64,000 bases of DNA from JAMXLO01 sp963819855 (lineage in GTDB: Bacteria; Pseudomonadota; Alphaproteobacteria; Acetobacterales; Acetobacteraceae), in the NCBI GenBank assembly GCA_963819855.1, contig CAWFYC010000021.1:372001-436000 (forward strand). The letters run 5' to 3'. Shown piece after piece: positions 1 through 9,222 of the stretch. Within the stretch, counting starts at the first letter, position 1. Each line of letters begins with the position of its first letter. The notes under the pieces were generated by a model. It saw only the letters and a program-made list of their open reading frames with translations, was not told the DNA's origin and did no database searches. Made by a program: the position numbers and the translations under genes.

Positions 1-1011
1 CCGAACATGCCATCGATCACCGCGATCCCGGACAAGCTGAAGGGCAGCGGCGAGGTGCGCATCGCTGCCTATGGCGGCACCGGGCAGGACGCCGAACGCA
101 CCGCCTATTTCGCGCCGTTCGAGCAGCTGAGCGGCATCAAGACGCTCGACTTTCCCGGGGCCGACCTCAACAAGGTGAAGGCGATGGTGGATACCGGCAA
201 TGTCGAATGGGACGTCGTGCAGCTCGGCCGCTCAAGCGTGAAAAACATGCTGAAGAAGGGCGACTACTTCGAAAAGATCGACTACGACCTGGTCGACGTC
301 GACAACATCGATCCGCTGTATCGCTACGAGTACGCGCTCGACATGCTGGTGTGGTCGCAGGTGATGGCGTATCGCACCGATGCGTTCAAGGGCGCGACGC
401 CAAACGGCTGGGCGGATTTCTGGGACGTGAAGAAGTTCCCCGGCGACCGCACGCTGACCGGTGCCGGTCCCAGCACACCGGAACTCGAGTTCGCACTGAT
501 GGCGGCCGGCGTGCCACCGGACAAGATCTATCCGATCGATATCGACAAGGCGTTCGACAGCTACGACAAGATCAAGGCAAGCGTCGTGAAGTGGTGGGAG
601 ACCGGCGCCGTTCCCGTGCAGATGCTCAGCGACCGCGAAGTGGTCCTGGCGTCCGTGTGGAACGGTCGCATCGCGGCGATCCAGGCAGCGGGTGTGCCGG
701 CGGCGATAAGCTGGAACCAGGGACTGCTGAAGCGCGACTGCTGGGCGGTGCCGAAGAATGCGCCGAACAAGGCCAATGCGATGAAATTCATCGCGTTCAG
801 TACGCTGCCGATCTCGCAGGCACGGCTGTCGATGCTGATCCCATACGGCTTCGTCAACAACAAGTCCGCGGAATACCTCACCGAGAAGCAACTGGAAGTA
901 TTGCCGAGCGCGCCGGCGATCAAGTCGCAGTTGATTCCGTACAACTACGAATGGTGGGTGGACAACCGCGACACGGTGATCGGGCGCTGGAACAAGTGGA
1001 TCCTGGCCTGA
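1..1011 (+). CDS. ABC importer periplasmic solute-binding protein, PotD-like (5' partial)
   Basis: Binding protein of a polyamine-type ABC importer; it should capture the ligand in the periplasm and deliver it to the permeases encoded just downstream. The reading frame is open to the left edge, so the signal peptide and probably a short N-terminal stretch lie outside; 336 codons are visible. Family-1/PotD-like features include AAYGGTGQDAERTAY near the start, WDVVQLGRSS, and a C-terminal WAVPKNAPNKANAMKFI segment. The next gene starts one base after the stop, and ATPase and two permeases follow in the same direction, giving a complete transporter. Polyamine-type membership is by family resemblance and gene order; the real substrate (polyamine, amino acid or other small organic ion) cannot be read from the sequence. 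Confidence 0.85.
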   Translation, partial: PNMPSITAIPDKLKGSGEVRIAAYGGTGQDAERTAYFAPFEQLSGIKTLDFPGADLNKVKAMVDTGNVEWDVVQLGRSSVKNMLKKGDYFEKIDYDLVDVDNIDPLYRYEYALDMLVWSQVMAYRTDAFKGATPNGWADFWDVKKFPGDRTLTGAGPSTPELEFALMAAGVPPDKIYPIDIDKAFDSYDKIKASVVKWWETGAVPVQMLSDREVVLASVWNGRIAAIQAAGVPAAISWNQGLLKRDCWAVPKNAPNKANAMKFIAFSTLPISQARLSMLIPYGFVNNKSAEYLTEKQLEVLPSAPAIKSQLIPYNYEWWVDNRDTVIGRWNKWILA

Positions 1012-1012
1012 C

Positions 1013-2131
1013 ATGGATGGAACCGCCTTGCTGGCCACGGGACGGGCAGGGGCGTTCCAGGGTGCTTCCGTCGTCCTGTCCGGCATCGAGAAGCGGTTCG
1101 ACAATGTCGGCGCGGTTCAGGGCATCTCGCTGGACATTCGCTCCGGCGAGTTCCTGACGCTGCTCGGACCGAGCGGCTCCGGCAAGACGACGACACTGAT
1201 GATGATCGCCGGCTTCGAAGCGCCGACCGCAGGCGACATCGCCATCGACGGACGCTCGGTGGTGGCGCTGCCGCCGCACAAGCGTAACATCGGCATGGTG
1301 TTCCAGAACTACGCATTGTTTCCGCATCTGACGGTGGCGGAGAACATCGGCTTTCCGCTCAAGCAGCGCGGCATCGACCGGGCCGCGCGTGCCCGGCTGG
1401 TGGCGGAGTGCCTGGAACTGGTGCGGTTGCCGGGCTACCAGACCCGATATCCGCGCCAGCTCTCCGGCGGCCAGCAGCAGCGCGTTGCGCTGGCCCGTTC
1501 GATCGTGTTCCACCCGCGTCTGCTGCTGATGGATGAACCGCTGGGCGCGCTCGACAAGCAGTTGCGCGAGAGCCTCCAACTGGAGATGCGGCGACTGCAT
1601 GCCGATCTCGGCATTACCTTCATCTATGTCACGCATGATCAGGAAGAGGCGCTGACCATGTCCGACCGCGTGGCGGTGATGCACGAGGGACTGATCGCGC
1701 AGGTCGGCACTCCGGAGGACCTGTACGATCGACCATGCGGCCGGTTTGTCGCGTCGTTCATCGGCGAGTTCAACTTCCTGCCAGGCGTGGTACGCGGTGG
1801 CGAAGACGGCTTGATGGTTGCCGAATGCGCCGGCGAAACCATACGCGCGACAACGACGACGCGTCTGTATCCCGGCCAGACCGTGACCTTGGCGACGCGG
1901 CCTGAACGTATTCACTTCGCCGAACCGCAGCGCGATGTAGCCGGCCAGAACCATATGACGGCGACGATTGTCGAGGCCGTATTCGCCGGCGAGCGCTGTC
2001 GCTATCTGTGCCAGTGCGAGAACGGCACCTCGATTGTCCTCAAGGAGCCGTCCAGCGCCACGATTCGCCGACGTGTCGTTGGCGAACCTGTCGAGCTCGT
2101 CTGGTCGATCGCCGATACCGTCATCGTCTGA
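1013..2131 (+). CDS. ABC importer ATP-binding protein, PotA-like
   Basis: Cytoplasmic ATPase that powers the importer encoded by its neighbours. 372 residues. Walker A GPSGSGKT at about 52-59, signature LSGGQQQRVALAR, Walker B LLLMDEPLGALD and the switch histidine in THDQEEAL are all intact. The region after about residue 250 fits the TOBE-type regulatory domain of PotA/FbpC/UgpC ATPases, and the length is normal for that group. It begins one base after the stop of the binding-protein gene and ends three bases before the first permease gene, so translation is probably coupled. Assignment to the PotA type rests on the adjoining PotB/PotC-like permeases. Confidence 0.93.
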   Translation: MDGTALLATGRAGAFQGASVVLSGIEKRFDNVGAVQGISLDIRSGEFLTLLGPSGSGKTTTLMMIAGFEAPTAGDIAIDGRSVVALPPHKRNIGMVFQNYALFPHLTVAENIGFPLKQRGIDRAARARLVAECLELVRLPGYQTRYPRQLSGGQQQRVALARSIVFHPRLLLMDEPLGALDKQLRESLQLEMRRLHADLGITFIYVTHDQEEALTMSDRVAVMHEGLIAQVGTPEDLYDRPCGRFVASFIGEFNFLPGVVRGGEDGLMVAECAGETIRATTTTRLYPGQTVTLATRPERIHFAEPQRDVAGQNHMTATIVEAVFAGERCRYLCQCENGTSIVLKEPSSATIRRRVVGEPVELVWSIADTVIV

Positions 2132-2134
2132 CGC

Positions 2135-3010
2135 ATGGCCACTGTCTCCATCGCATCCGTGCCGCTGCCACGCGTATCCGCGCTGCGCATTGCACCCTTC
2201 CTGCTGGTCGCACCGCTTGCCCTCTACATGGTGGCGTTCTACCTGCTGCCGCTCGCGTCGATGCTGCTGCGCAGTATCGCCGATCCAACCTGGACGCTGG
2301 AGAACTATCGCCGGCTAGCCGGAGACGCCGTGTTCCTGGAGGTATTCTGGGCAACACTGCGCACCGCTCTCGTCGTTACGTTCGGTGCGCTGCTGCTTGG
2401 CTACCCCGTAGCGCTCGCGCTGTCGCGTCTGCGGCATGGCGCCGCGACGCTGGTACTGATCATCGTCCTGCTGCCGTTCTGGACCAGCGTGCTGGTGCGC
2501 AGCTATGCCTGGATGGTGCTGCTCGGTCGCAGGGGTCTGGTCAACGAGACGCTGATCGCCACGGGCCTGATCGACGCACCACTGAAGCTGCTGAACACGC
2601 CGTTCGCAGTGCATATCGCGATGATCCACATCCTGCTGCCCTACATGATCCTGCCGATTGCCAGCGTGCTGCGGCAGATCGATGGCGCGTTGCTGCGTGC
2701 GGCCGCGGGTCTGGGTGCCCCGCCGTGGCGCGTGTTCCTGCAGGTCGTGCTGCCGCTATCGATGCCCGGCGTCGCCGCCGGCGCTTTACTCGTGTTCGTG
2801 CTGTCGCTCGGTTTCTACATCACGCCGGCGCTGGTCGGCGGGCCGCGCGATTTGATGCTGTCGATGCTGATCGCGCAGCAGGTGGACCTGCTGAACTGGC
2901 CGTACGCCGCCTGCCTCTCCGCCGCGCTGCTCGCCACCACGCTGCTGCTGATCCTGCTGTTCCAGCGATTGCCGGGTGTGCGCGACGTTCTGCGCGCGGC
3001 CGCGCGATGA
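2135..3010 (+). CDS. ABC importer permease, PotB-like
   Basis: First inner-membrane permease subunit of the polyamine-type importer. 291 residues with about six hydrophobic segments (the first at about 24-50). The cytoplasmic EAA-type coupling loop is visible as LRAAAGLGAPPWRVFLQVVLP, which docks on the ATPase. The stop overlaps the start of the next permease gene (ATGA at 3007-3010). The C-terminal half carries the PotB-like GFYITPALVGGPRDLM segment. It acts as a heterodimer partner of the PotC-like protein downstream. Confidence 0.93.
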   Translation: MATVSIASVPLPRVSALRIAPFLLVAPLALYMVAFYLLPLASMLLRSIADPTWTLENYRRLAGDAVFLEVFWATLRTALVVTFGALLLGYPVALALSRLRHGAATLVLIIVLLPFWTSVLVRSYAWMVLLGRRGLVNETLIATGLIDAPLKLLNTPFAVHIAMIHILLPYMILPIASVLRQIDGALLRAAAGLGAPPWRVFLQVVLPLSMPGVAAGALLVFVLSLGFYITPALVGGPRDLMLSMLIAQQVDLLNWPYAACLSAALLATTLLLILLFQRLPGVRDVLRAAAR

Positions 3011-3822
3011 TCGGCCGGCTTGCATTCAATCTGTGCTGGGTATTGGTGGTTGCTTTCCTGGCGCTGCCGATTCTCATCGTTGTCGCGCTGTCCTTTTCGT
3101 CGGCCAGCTATCTGACGTTCCCACCGCCTGCATTCGGCATCCGCTGGTATCGAGCCTATATGGGCAGCAGTGAATGGCTGGCGTCCACCTGGCTCAGCCT
3201 CGCCATTGCCGGCTGCGTCGTCGTTCTGGCGACCGTGCTCGGCACGCTTGCCTCGCTCGGCCTGGCGCGCTTGCCGAGGGCGATGCGCGTTGCCGTCGGA
3301 GCGTTGATCCTGTCGCCCTTGATCGTGCCCGGCATCGTGGTGGCGATCGGCATCTACTATGTATTCGCGCGCTATCGTCTGGTCGGAACGCCGGCCGGCC
3401 TCGTGCTCGCGCATACCTGTCTCGCGGTGCCGTTCGTGGTGACCAGTGTGAGCGCCAGCCTCGCGGGGCTGGACCGCAGGCTTGAGCAGGCCGCACTCAG
3501 TCTCGGCGCGACGCCATGGGGAACCTTCCGCCAGGTGACATTGCCGCTGATCCGTCCCGGCGTGCTGGTCGGTGCGCTGTTCGCGTTCATCACCTCGTTC
3601 GATGAACTGATCGTCGCGCTGTTCTTGTCCGGCTCGGGTGCCATTACTTTGCCGCGCCGCATGTGGGACGATCTGCGCTTCGCCATCGATCCCACCATCG
3701 CTGCCGTCTCGACATTGACCATCGTTCTCGCCGCGGCGTTGCTGGGTGGCGCGCATATCCTGCGACAGCAACAGATCGCGCGTCAGCGTGCCGCCGTTCG
3801 CCCCGAGCTGACGATCGCGTAG
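3007..3822 (+). CDS. ABC importer permease, PotC-like
   Basis: Second permease subunit, 271 residues with about six transmembrane segments. The start is set at ATG 3007, which overlaps the upstream stop by four bases (ATGA); longer in-frame extensions upstream only read through the previous gene. The coupling loop is EQAALSLGATPWGTFRQVTL, and the PotC-like FITSFDELIVALFLSG follows. It is the last gene of the transporter operon: the next gene is on the opposite strand and its stop lies only 24 bases away, so the two transcription units converge tightly without an obvious hairpin between them. Confidence 0.93.
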   Translation: MIGRLAFNLCWVLVVAFLALPILIVVALSFSSASYLTFPPPAFGIRWYRAYMGSSEWLASTWLSLAIAGCVVVLATVLGTLASLGLARLPRAMRVAVGALILSPLIVPGIVVAIGIYYVFARYRLVGTPAGLVLAHTCLAVPFVVTSVSASLAGLDRRLEQAALSLGATPWGTFRQVTLPLIRPGVLVGALFAFITSFDELIVALFLSGSGAITLPRRMWDDLRFAIDPTIAAVSTLTIVLAAALLGGAHILRQQQIARQRAAVRPELTIA

Positions 3823-3846
3823 TCGCAGTCGTCCACGACGATGCAG

Positions 3847-6321
3847 CTAGAACGTCTTCAGGAACTCGATCAACGCGCGCTTGTCGCTGTCGCTGAGCCC
3901 CGGTTCGCCAGCGGCCAACCCGGTGCCGAAGTAATGCCCGCGATTGACCTCGAAGTCCGGGCACTTGTTCAGCGCCAGGATCGTCGATCCCATCTTACTA
4001 GCGATACCACTCACCATCTGCTCGTCCGTTGCATCCTTTGGCAGCGAGATGAGATACAGCTTGAGATCGACCAGCAACTGCAGGATCCGTTCGACGTGTC
4101 GCAATTTATCGATCGGATTGCTGCTCTCCGACAGCGGCTGCAGGTTGGAGAGCAGGTTGACCGGCAGACCCTTGGGGAACGGTCCGATCGTGATGCCACC
4201 GTCGGGCCGGAACAGCGACGGCAACAACCGGCTCATCCTGGCCGAGATCGCGCGCAACGATTCGGGCACATAGTCCTTGGGCATGCTGATGTAGCTGCGC
4301 TCGGTGGTACGATCGATCTCATAGATCGGGTCGCCCGGATTCTTGTTGCCCAACACCGGGTCATGCTTGCGCTTCTCCGGCCACAGCATCTGTTCGATCG
4401 AGGCCTGGAACACCCGCATTCGTGCATCGACCGACGGGTCCTGCTCGAACGCGTCTTCGCCCACTGTGTTGTTGAGCAGGAACGGTGCGGTGGACCACAG
4501 GCTGATCAGTGACGGTGGCCGCGTGTAGCCGCGCCCGCCCGCAGGCATCGGGTACTTTGCCGACTTGCCGGTGAACGGATCATGCACCGTTATCGTGCCG
4601 GCCGACGGCAGCGTCTTGTAGGACTGCGACGAGAAGTTGTCCCAGATGTTGCCGGCCAGTGCGTTGGTCGCCAGCGGACTGCACGCGTTGGTTTGCAGCA
4701 GTGTCACTGGCACGCGCGCCTCGGTGGACAGGAAGTTGTGGTCGAGGAAGTCGGGCGCGCCGACGATGGCGCGCATCTGCTTTTTGTAGTCCTCGGTCTT
4801 CGTCCACGCCCAATAGTTGTTCCAGCACTGCATGTAACCAGGCCCGGCGCAGCCGGACGGGTCCAGCCCGACGACAGACTTCGGCAGCTTGCTGGAATGG
4901 CAGCGCGCGCAGGTCTCGGCGAACACCGTCTTGCCGCGATCCAGCACCGCGGCATCGGTTGTCAGGTATTTCGCCCCGCCGGGCGCGTCCTTCAGCCGGT
5001 CCGGCTTCGCGGCTTGCAGGAAGAACCACGCTGTATGCGGCGTCCAGGCTTCCGTCGCCTGCCAGTAGCTGGAGTTCTTCTCAGCGCTTGCGATTTCGAT
5101 CGGCGTGATCGGCTTGCCGCCGATGACCGGATTGAAGTGCAGCAGCCATTCCTCGCTGAACAGCCCGATGTTCAGATAGACACGATTCAGCGCACCCAGC
5201 GCTCCCACCGAGTCAGAGCCGTCCTTCAGCACCCGCGGCGTCCATGAGGTGTTTGGCCGCTGAAAGAATTTCGTCAGCGGCCCGCTGGCGAGATAGTCGT
5301 TGAACTGCTTGTTGTTGAGCTGGCCGCCGGCCAGCGTCTCGTGTCCCCAGCGCAATGCCTGCGTCAGCCGGTCGCCCAGACTGTACACCGCGTTCATCGT
5401 CCGCGGATTGTTGATGTTGTCGGTAGAGACCAGCGACGTGTCCATCGCACCCGGCCGGTAGGTGTGCACGAGCTGGAAGAAATAGTTGTCAGGATTCTCG
5501 CGGTAGATGAACAGGCGGTCCACCCACATGTACTGCGCGCCGACGGTCGAGCTGAGATCGGCCCATTGCGGATTGGCCGGATCGGCCGGCGGATGTACCG
5601 GGCTGGGGCCGACATGGCAAAAGCCGCACGACATGCCGACGCGGTACGGCCGCACCAACGCATTGTCGCCGCCAAAATACTTCGCCGCATCCCATTTCGC
5701 CTTCGCCGCATCGTCGAAGTCCGGGTTGGGGAACAATCGCAGGCCGACGATGCCGCTGGCATAGCCGTACAGCGAACCGATCGGCACGGTATTGCCGCGC
5801 GCGCCGACCTTCACGCCGGGATACTTGGTCTCGTCCTCGAACGGATCGGCTGGGCAGCCGGCCTTGCGCACGTCGAACATCAGGCCAAAGCGATTTGGAT
5901 CAGGTGCGCTGGGCGCTTCCATGCATGGTTCATTGATCAACCCGAGCCGCTTCCAGCGCTCGGCGCGATCGATCGGCTTGCTCGGGTCGTAGGCGAGGAT
6001 CTTCAGCAGATCGAAGGCGCCAAAGGTATAGCTGGTCATTTTGTCCCAGAACCGGTCGTTCCCCCCGGTCCACACCAGCCAGGTGTTGCGGCCGAGCACC
6101 GGATTGAGCTTGGTGTCCGGGTCCACCTTTAGATCGGTGCCGCCATCCATGTCATGGAAGTAGTCTTCCATCGGCGGCGGCAGCGACGCAGCGCTGCGGC
6201 CGGCCTGCCGCGCCTCGTCGAGCACCTTGCCAGGCTGCGGTGGCTCACCCGCTCCGGGCATAGTCAGCAGACAGCACAGCAGCAACACGTTCCTGGCGAT
6301 CTGCCAATCGACCCGCGCCAT
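3847..6321 (-). CDS. secreted di-haem c-type cytochrome, RoxA-like
   Basis: Large exported redox protein of 824 residues. ATG 6321 is chosen over an upstream GTG because a good ribosome site (GAGGGGGAAA) precedes it. The N-terminus is a signal peptide (ARNVLLLCCLLTMPGAG). Two haem-binding CxxCH motifs are present: CGFCH at about 232-236 and CARCH at about 471-475, widely spaced, with conserved NTWLVWTGGNDRFWD near residue 80. The spacing and that segment resemble the RoxA/RoxB rubber-dioxygenase group of di-haem proteins; general di-haem peroxidase relatives (MauG/CcpA) are an alternative. RoxA itself is shorter (about 680 residues), so polyisoprene as substrate is only a hypothesis. The gene stands alone, converging on the importer operon and 56 bases beyond the stop of the oxygenase gene upstream. 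Confidence 0.6.
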   Translation of the reverse strand: MARVDWQIARNVLLLCCLLTMPGAGEPPQPGKVLDEARQAGRSAASLPPPMEDYFHDMDGGTDLKVDPDTKLNPVLGRNTWLVWTGGNDRFWDKMTSYTFGAFDLLKILAYDPSKPIDRAERWKRLGLINEPCMEAPSAPDPNRFGLMFDVRKAGCPADPFEDETKYPGVKVGARGNTVPIGSLYGYASGIVGLRLFPNPDFDDAAKAKWDAAKYFGGDNALVRPYRVGMSCGFCHVGPSPVHPPADPANPQWADLSSTVGAQYMWVDRLFIYRENPDNYFFQLVHTYRPGAMDTSLVSTDNINNPRTMNAVYSLGDRLTQALRWGHETLAGGQLNNKQFNDYLASGPLTKFFQRPNTSWTPRVLKDGSDSVGALGALNRVYLNIGLFSEEWLLHFNPVIGGKPITPIEIASAEKNSSYWQATEAWTPHTAWFFLQAAKPDRLKDAPGGAKYLTTDAAVLDRGKTVFAETCARCHSSKLPKSVVGLDPSGCAGPGYMQCWNNYWAWTKTEDYKKQMRAIVGAPDFLDHNFLSTEARVPVTLLQTNACSPLATNALAGNIWDNFSSQSYKTLPSAGTITVHDPFTGKSAKYPMPAGGRGYTRPPSLISLWSTAPFLLNNTVGEDAFEQDPSVDARMRVFQASIEQMLWPEKRKHDPVLGNKNPGDPIYEIDRTTERSYISMPKDYVPESLRAISARMSRLLPSLFRPDGGITIGPFPKGLPVNLLSNLQPLSESSNPIDKLRHVERILQLLVDLKLYLISLPKDATDEQMVSGIASKMGSTILALNKCPDFEVNRGHYFGTGLAAGEPGLSDSDKRALIEFLKTF

Positions 6322-6377
6322 GATGTTTCCCCCTCGGTGCACCGACTATTGCGTCACCGTGAAAACGGCATTCCGGC

Positions 6378-7424
6378 TTACTCAGTCACTGCCAGTTCGG
6401 CGGCCTCGGACTTGTGGCCTTGTTGGTGGAAGTAGTTCGCCCGATAGAACTCCAGCACCAGGTCGCGATACACCGCCTTCGGATAGCGCGGCGGATCGTC
6501 AGCCGATTCGCAGCTTGGCAGACATTCGATCACAGCCTCTGGATTCGGGCTGTGGAAATACGCGATCGAGTAGCGATCGGTGCCGGACTCGTTGATCACG
6601 CCATGCGGCGTGGACAGGAACCGGTCGTTCGACCAGCGCCGCATGATGTTACCGAGGTTGACCAGGAACGTGCCGGGGATCACCGGCGGCGGGAACCATT
6701 CGCCACTCGGCAGGCGGATCGCGAGGCCCGGTACGTCGGTGCGCGCCAACGCCGTCATGAAGCTGTTGTCGGTATGCGGCGCGGTGCCGAAGGTGTTCTC
6801 GCTCATGTCCTGCTGCGGCGGGTAGTGCAGGAAGCGCAGATTTGCATGGCCCTCGTTGGCAAAGAACGGCGTGAAGAAATCCTCGCGCATGTCGAGGGCC
6901 ACAGCGAAGGGCGGCAGCATCCTGTCGCACATGGCCCGGAGCGCACGGAAATAGGCCGTCATATCTACCCGTAGCTCGGGCATGCCGTCCGGCCACTGGT
7001 TCTGTCCGCGCAAGGAAACCCCGGCCAGCACGTCCGGATGATCTGGTCCTCGGTCGTGGCTGATGAAAAAGCTTTCGTTCTGGTTCGGCTTGGTCGCCTT
7101 GTGCACCTGCGATGCCGCCTGCACGGAAGCGTTCATCGGCATGTAGCCGACGTTGTTCTGGTTCAGCCGCAAACTCAGCTTCTGCTCGAGCGGCAGCGCA
7201 TGGAACCGACGCGACGCCGCGAAACCGCGATCGATGATCTCCTGCGGCACGCCGTGGTTCAGCACATAGAGGAAACCAATGTTCTCGCAGGCATACCGAA
7301 CCTGCTTGGCCAGACGCGGCAGCGCCCCGAATTCGCCGGCGAAATATGGGCCATAGTCGATCACCGGGATCTTGGCCGCCGCGGCGGCAAAATCGTTGAC
7401 CGCGTGCTGCTGGAACAGATGCAT
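6378..7424 (-). CDS. Fe(II)/2-oxoglutarate-dependent oxygenase, isopenicillin-N-synthase family
   Basis: Cytosolic non-haem iron oxygenase of 348 residues. The N-terminal DIOX_N-type part contains IPVIDYGPYF and GFLYVLNHGVP; the catalytic jelly-roll holds the metal triad HTD (H217, D219) and H274 in STPHGVIN, and the 2-oxoglutarate-binding RYS (R284, S286). ATG 7424 is preferred over an in-frame start 26 codons upstream because GGGAG sits about seven bases before it. It is divergent from an alpha/beta-hydrolase gene (102-base shared promoter region) that is itself overlapped by a TauD-type oxygenase gene. Substrate unknown; oxidation of a small organic acid or a secondary-metabolite-like compound is typical of the family. 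Confidence 0.88.
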   Translation of the reverse strand: MHLFQQHAVNDFAAAAAKIPVIDYGPYFAGEFGALPRLAKQVRYACENIGFLYVLNHGVPQEIIDRGFAASRRFHALPLEQKLSLRLNQNNVGYMPMNASVQAASQVHKATKPNQNESFFISHDRGPDHPDVLAGVSLRGQNQWPDGMPELRVDMTAYFRALRAMCDRMLPPFAVALDMREDFFTPFFANEGHANLRFLHYPPQQDMSENTFGTAPHTDNSFMTALARTDVPGLAIRLPSGEWFPPPVIPGTFLVNLGNIMRRWSNDRFLSTPHGVINESGTDRYSIAYFHSPNPEAVIECLPSCESADDPPRYPKAVYRDLVLEFYRANYFHQQGHKSEAAELAVTE

Positions 7425-7526
7425 GGGCCGCTCCCAGGATGCTTCATCCTCAGTATAGGGGCACGCACGGAATGCTGCCAATTTGACCCCTGAGCGATCC
7501 ATCCACTACCGTGCAATGCGAGGGAG

Positions 7527-8372
7527 ATGACCAGGATGACCAGTTACCGCGTCTCCGCTGATCTCGACATGCACTACGAAGTCAACGATTTCACCGATCC
7601 CTGGCGCGCGCCGCAGACTATCCTGATGCTGCACGGCAACGCGGAGTGTGGGCTTGCCTGGTATGCCTGGGTGCCGAGGCTGACACGGCAATTCCGCGTG
7701 GTTCGGCCCGACATGCGTGGCTTCGGCGAGTCGACCGCGATGCCGCGCGACTATCCTTGGAGTCTCGATCGGCTGACCGAGGACTTCTGCGCGCTGATGG
7801 ATCACCTCGGCGTCTCCCGCTTCCACCTCGTCGGCGCCAAGATCGGTGGCACGATCGCCCGCGCCTTTGCCGCCCGCCGGTCCGAGCGTGTCATCACACT
7901 GACCGTTGTCGGCACGCCGCCGCCGTTGCGCATCGGCGCCGTCGAGAAGGTGCCCGAGCTAATTCAGGACTTCGAAACGCGCGGCGTGGAGTACTGGGCA
8001 CGCCAGAACATGGGCAGCCGGCTCGGCGGTGCCTTCCCGCCGGAGGGCTTCGAGTGGTGGTGCAAATTCATGGGGCGCACCGCTGTTTCGACACAGATCG
8101 GCTTCATGGGCACCATCGCCTGCGCCGACATCCGCGCTGATCTGCCGAAGATCGCCTGCCCGACACTGGTGATCACCACCGAGCAGAGCGGGCTGGCCAC
8201 GGTCGAGGAAACGCGTGCCTGGCAGCAGCAGATCGCCGATTCGGAACTGCTGGTACTGCCGGGAAATTCCTATCACGTCGCGGCGACACATGCCGACCGC
8301 TCCGCGGACGCGACCCTGGATTTCATTGCGCGGCGCGGTAGTTCGACGCAGGAGGAACATGGCAATGGTTGA
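7527..8372 (+). CDS. alpha/beta-hydrolase-fold protein with Lys in the nucleophile elbow
   Basis: 281-residue alpha/beta-hydrolase-fold protein. Oxyanion-type LMLHGNAECGLAWYAW (about 33-48) and DMRGFGEST are typical, and a C-terminal histidine occurs in GNSYHVAATH. The nucleophile elbow, normally GxSxG, reads VGAKIGG, with Lys105 (AAG) where the catalytic Ser should be. A classical esterase mechanism is therefore unlikely; a lyase, a decarboxylase-like activity or a non-catalytic role is possible. Two ATGs nine bases apart (7527, 7536) both lie near GAGGGAG; the second has better spacing. The gene overlaps the next one by 14 bases, so it is probably co-translated with the TauD-type oxygenase. 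Confidence 0.85.
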   Translation: MTRMTSYRVSADLDMHYEVNDFTDPWRAPQTILMLHGNAECGLAWYAWVPRLTRQFRVVRPDMRGFGESTAMPRDYPWSLDRLTEDFCALMDHLGVSRFHLVGAKIGGTIARAFAARRSERVITLTVVGTPPPLRIGAVEKVPELIQDFETRGVEYWARQNMGSRLGGAFPPEGFEWWCKFMGRTAVSTQIGFMGTIACADIRADLPKIACPTLVITTEQSGLATVEETRAWQQQIADSELLVLPGNSYHVAATHADRSADATLDFIARRGSSTQEEHGNG

Positions 8373-9216
8373 GATCCGTCGCATGGGGCCGCAGATCGGC
8401 GTCGAGGTGACCGGCGTCGATGTGAAGACACTGGATGACGCGGGGTTTGCGCCGATCTACCAGGCATGGCTCGACCACAACGTGATGGTGGTGCGCGATC
8501 AGGATCTGACGATCGAGGAATTCTTGCGTTACAGCCGCCGCTTCGGCCTGGTTGTGCCACATCCGTCGAAGAGCACGCGGCATCCGGAGGTGCCAGAGAT
8601 CACGCTGCTCGGCGTGGACAAGTTCGATGCCGATGGCAAACTGAACCAGGCGATCTACCGGCGCGGCGCAGAGGGCTGGCACACGGATGGTGCGTATGAT
8701 GCCGATCCGTTCAAGGCGACGCAGCTCTATGCCCTGGCGATTCCCAGCACCGGCGGCGACACTCTGTTCGCCGATGGCTATGCGGCGTATGCGGCGTTGC
8801 CGGAGCAACTGAAGCAGCGGCTGGACGGACGGTTGGGCGCGTTCACCTATGGTGGGCGGAGGAAGCACCGCGAACTGCTAAACGAGGAGGACCGGGATTG
8901 GCAGCCGGTGTTCCATCCGATCATCCGTACGCATCCGGAGACCGGACGCAACGCGCTGTATTTCGATCCGGGCAAGATCGAGTCGATTGTGGGTGTGCTA
9001 CCGCAGGAAAGCGATGATCTGATCGACGAACTGACCGGATATATGATTCAGCCCGAGGGTGAATACCGTCACAAGTGGCGCGTCGGCGATATCGTGATCT
9101 GGGACAACCGCTGTTCTTATCACCGCGCGGCGGGCGACTATCCGCCGCACGAGGATCGCGTCCACTGGCGCGTGTCGATCAAGGAGCAGGGGGCGCAGAG
9201 GCTGGCGGCGGAATAA
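8359..9216 (+). CDS. TauD/TfdA-family 2-oxoglutarate-dependent dioxygenase
   Basis: 285-residue Fe(II)/2-oxoglutarate dioxygenase. The start is placed at ATG 8359 after GGAGG; a second ATG two codons later is also possible. The iron facial triad is GWHTDGAYD (H108, D110) and the distal histidine in DNRCSYHRAAGDY (H255), followed by an Arg (R271 in VHWRVSI) for 2-oxoglutarate. The family hydroxylates taurine, 2,4-D, alkyl sulfates and other carboxylates and usually releases an aldehyde or ketone. It overlaps the preceding hydrolase-like gene by 14 bases, which suggests the two act in one step sequence on an unidentified substrate. Confidence 0.92.
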   Translation: MAMVEIRRMGPQIGVEVTGVDVKTLDDAGFAPIYQAWLDHNVMVVRDQDLTIEEFLRYSRRFGLVVPHPSKSTRHPEVPEITLLGVDKFDADGKLNQAIYRRGAEGWHTDGAYDADPFKATQLYALAIPSTGGDTLFADGYAAYAALPEQLKQRLDGRLGAFTYGGRRKHRELLNEEDRDWQPVFHPIIRTHPETGRNALYFDPGKIESIVGVLPQESDDLIDELTGYMIQPEGEYRHKWRVGDIVIWDNRCSYHRAAGDYPPHEDRVHWRVSIKEQGAQRLAAE

Positions 9217-9222
9217 TCAACA

